In this document: positions 5,870 through 6,732 of the stretch, one piece after another
Numbering within the stretch: position 1 is the first letter of the stretch
Layout of the letters: the number at the start of each line of letters is the position of its first letter
The notes under the pieces: generated by a model
What the model was told of the DNA's origin: nothing
The model's input: only the letters and a program-made list of their open reading frames with translations
Databases searched by the model: none
NCBI GenBank assembly: GCA_964457365.1
Contig: CAYWFP010000150.1
Span: forward strand, 1-6,732
Source of the DNA: CAYWFP01 sp964457365
GTDB taxonomy: Bacteria; Planctomycetota; SZUA-567
Length of the DNA: 6,732 nucleotides
Reading direction: 5' to 3'
Position numbers and translations under genes: made by a program

Positions 5870-6732
5870 TCACTTGATGAAGGCCGCGCCCTCGTCGGCG
5901 CTGGCGACGTGCTGCAGGTAGCGTCCGAGCCAGCCGCGCTCGACCTTGGGCGTAAAAGCCGGCAGCTTCGCGAGGCGCCGCTTCATCCGCGCCTGCGAGA
6001 TCTTCACCTCGAGCGTGCGCTTCCTGGCGTCGATGGCGATGGTGTCGCCGTTCTCGATCGCGGCGATGGGCCCGCCGCCGGCGGCCTCGGGGCTGATGTG
6101 GCCGATGCAGAGTCCGCGCGTGCCGCCGCTGAAACGCCCGTCGGTGATGAGGGCGGCCTTGATGCCCGCGCCGGTGATGGCCGCGGTCGGAGAGAGCATC
6201 TCCTGCATGCCGGGCCCGCCGCGCGGCCCTTCGTAGCGGATCACCACCACGTCGCCGTCGACTACCTTGCCGCCGAGAATTCCCTCGAGCGCGTCTTCCT
6301 GCGACTCGAAGACGACCGCCTTGCCGGCGAACTCCATCATGTTGTCGCTGACGCCGGCGGTCTTGACGATGGCGCCCTTGGGGGCGATGTTGCCGAAGAG
6401 GACCGCCAGTCCGCCGACGGCGCCGAAGGGCTTCTTGGCCGAGCGGATGACATCGCCGTCGGGGCCGGGCGCCTTGCGGACCATGTCGCCGAGCGTGCCC
6501 GTGACGGTCCTGGCCTTCAAGTCCAGGCCGGTGCGCGCGCCTTTGTGGACCGCCTTGAGGATCGCGGCGATACCGCCGGCGGCGTGGACGTCTTCCATGT
6601 GCACCTCCGGCCGCGACGGCGAGACCTTGCAGACGCAGGGCGTCTTGCGGCTGACGGCGTCGATGCGTTTCAGGTCGTACTTGATGCCGGCCGCGTGCGC
6701 CAGCGCCAGCGTATGCAGCACGGTGTTGGTGC
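5870..6732 (-). CDS. ilvD: Dihydroxy-acid dehydratase IlvD, C-terminal half (5'-truncated by window edge)
   Basis: IlvD is a cytoplasmic iron-sulfur enzyme that dehydrates 2,3-dihydroxy-isovalerate and -methylvalerate to the 2-keto acids preceding valine, leucine and isoleucine. The visible 286 residues begin inside the conserved (S)TNTVLHTLALAHAAG segment and continue through MEDVHAAGG, GNIAPKGAIVKTAG, IRYEGPRGGPGMQEMLSPT and the family signature LITDGRFSGGT (about 194-204), whose serine is conserved in the active site. The C-terminus YLQHVASADEGAAF is typical. The start codon and N-terminal Fe-S cysteines lie beyond base 6732; the full protein is usually about 550-620 residues. Sugar-acid dehydratases such as Edd share the family, but the overall sequence, including CVCKVSPS, fits IlvD better. 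It converges on the Nudix gene with one base between stops, leaving no room for a dedicated terminator. Confidence 0.93.
   Translation of the reverse strand, partial: TNTVLHTLALAHAAGIKYDLKRIDAVSRKTPCVCKVSPSRPEVHMEDVHAAGGIAAILKAVHKGARTGLDLKARTVTGTLGDMVRKAPGPDGDVIRSAKKPFGAVGGLAVLFGNIAPKGAIVKTAGVSDNMMEFAGKAVVFESQEDALEGILGGKVVDGDVVVIRYEGPRGGPGMQEMLSPTAAITGAGIKAALITDGRFSGGTRGLCIGHISPEAAGGGPIAAIENGDTIAIDARKRTLEVKISQARMKRRLAKLPAFTPKVERGWLGRYLQHVASADEGAAFIK

Noticed and set aside
1..6732. CRISPR array, tRNA, rRNA, insertion sequence or prophage
   Set aside because: There are no regularly spaced repeats, no tRNA- or rRNA-like stretches, no transposase or integrase motifs, and no terminal inverted repeats.

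Overview
The window is GC-rich DNA from a Gram-negative bacterium: it encodes a TolC-family outer-membrane protein with a signal peptide. It holds five protein genes, two of them incomplete, and one large AT-rich gene-free region. The lineage cannot be fixed from sequence alone. The divergent DnaA (GGRSHATI instead of the usual GGRDHTTV near its C-terminus) and the isolated dnaA locus fit a member of the PVC group (Verrucomicrobiota/Kiritimatiellota/Lentisphaerota) better than a typical proteobacterium, but this is a weak inference.

Layout from left to right. Bases 1 to about 55 do not belong with what follows: the plus strand there reads like an internal piece of ribosomal protein L23, and it abuts the minus-strand glycogen debranching gene glgX just where GlgX loses its family sequence. 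This is either a rearrangement or an assembly chimera. The remaining glgX (19-1278, minus) carries the N-terminal carbohydrate-binding domain and most of the catalytic barrel. Next is dnaA (1475-2899, minus), starting with TTG. A gene-free region follows (2900-3591) between divergently transcribed dnaA and the TolC-like gene. It contains an AT-rich core (about 34 % GC by my count over 3141-3290), promoter-like elements on both strands, two small hairpins, a TTGAC/GTTGA motif cluster and a 12-bp direct repeat. I found no canonical DnaA box in it.

To the right, a TolC-like outer-membrane efflux gene (3592-5376, plus) is followed after 15 bases by a Nudix hydrolase gene (5392-5868, plus), probably co-transcribed. 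The Nudix gene ends one base from the stop codon of a convergent ilvD gene (dihydroxy-acid dehydratase, 5870-6732, minus), whose N-terminal half lies outside the window.

The genes do not form one pathway: they represent glycogen breakdown, replication initiation, efflux/secretion, nucleotide-type hydrolysis and branched-chain amino-acid synthesis. I see no clear new multi-gene system. The points most worth a second look are the dnaA upstream region as a non-canonical origin or regulatory region, the divergent DnaA itself, and the L23/glgX junction.
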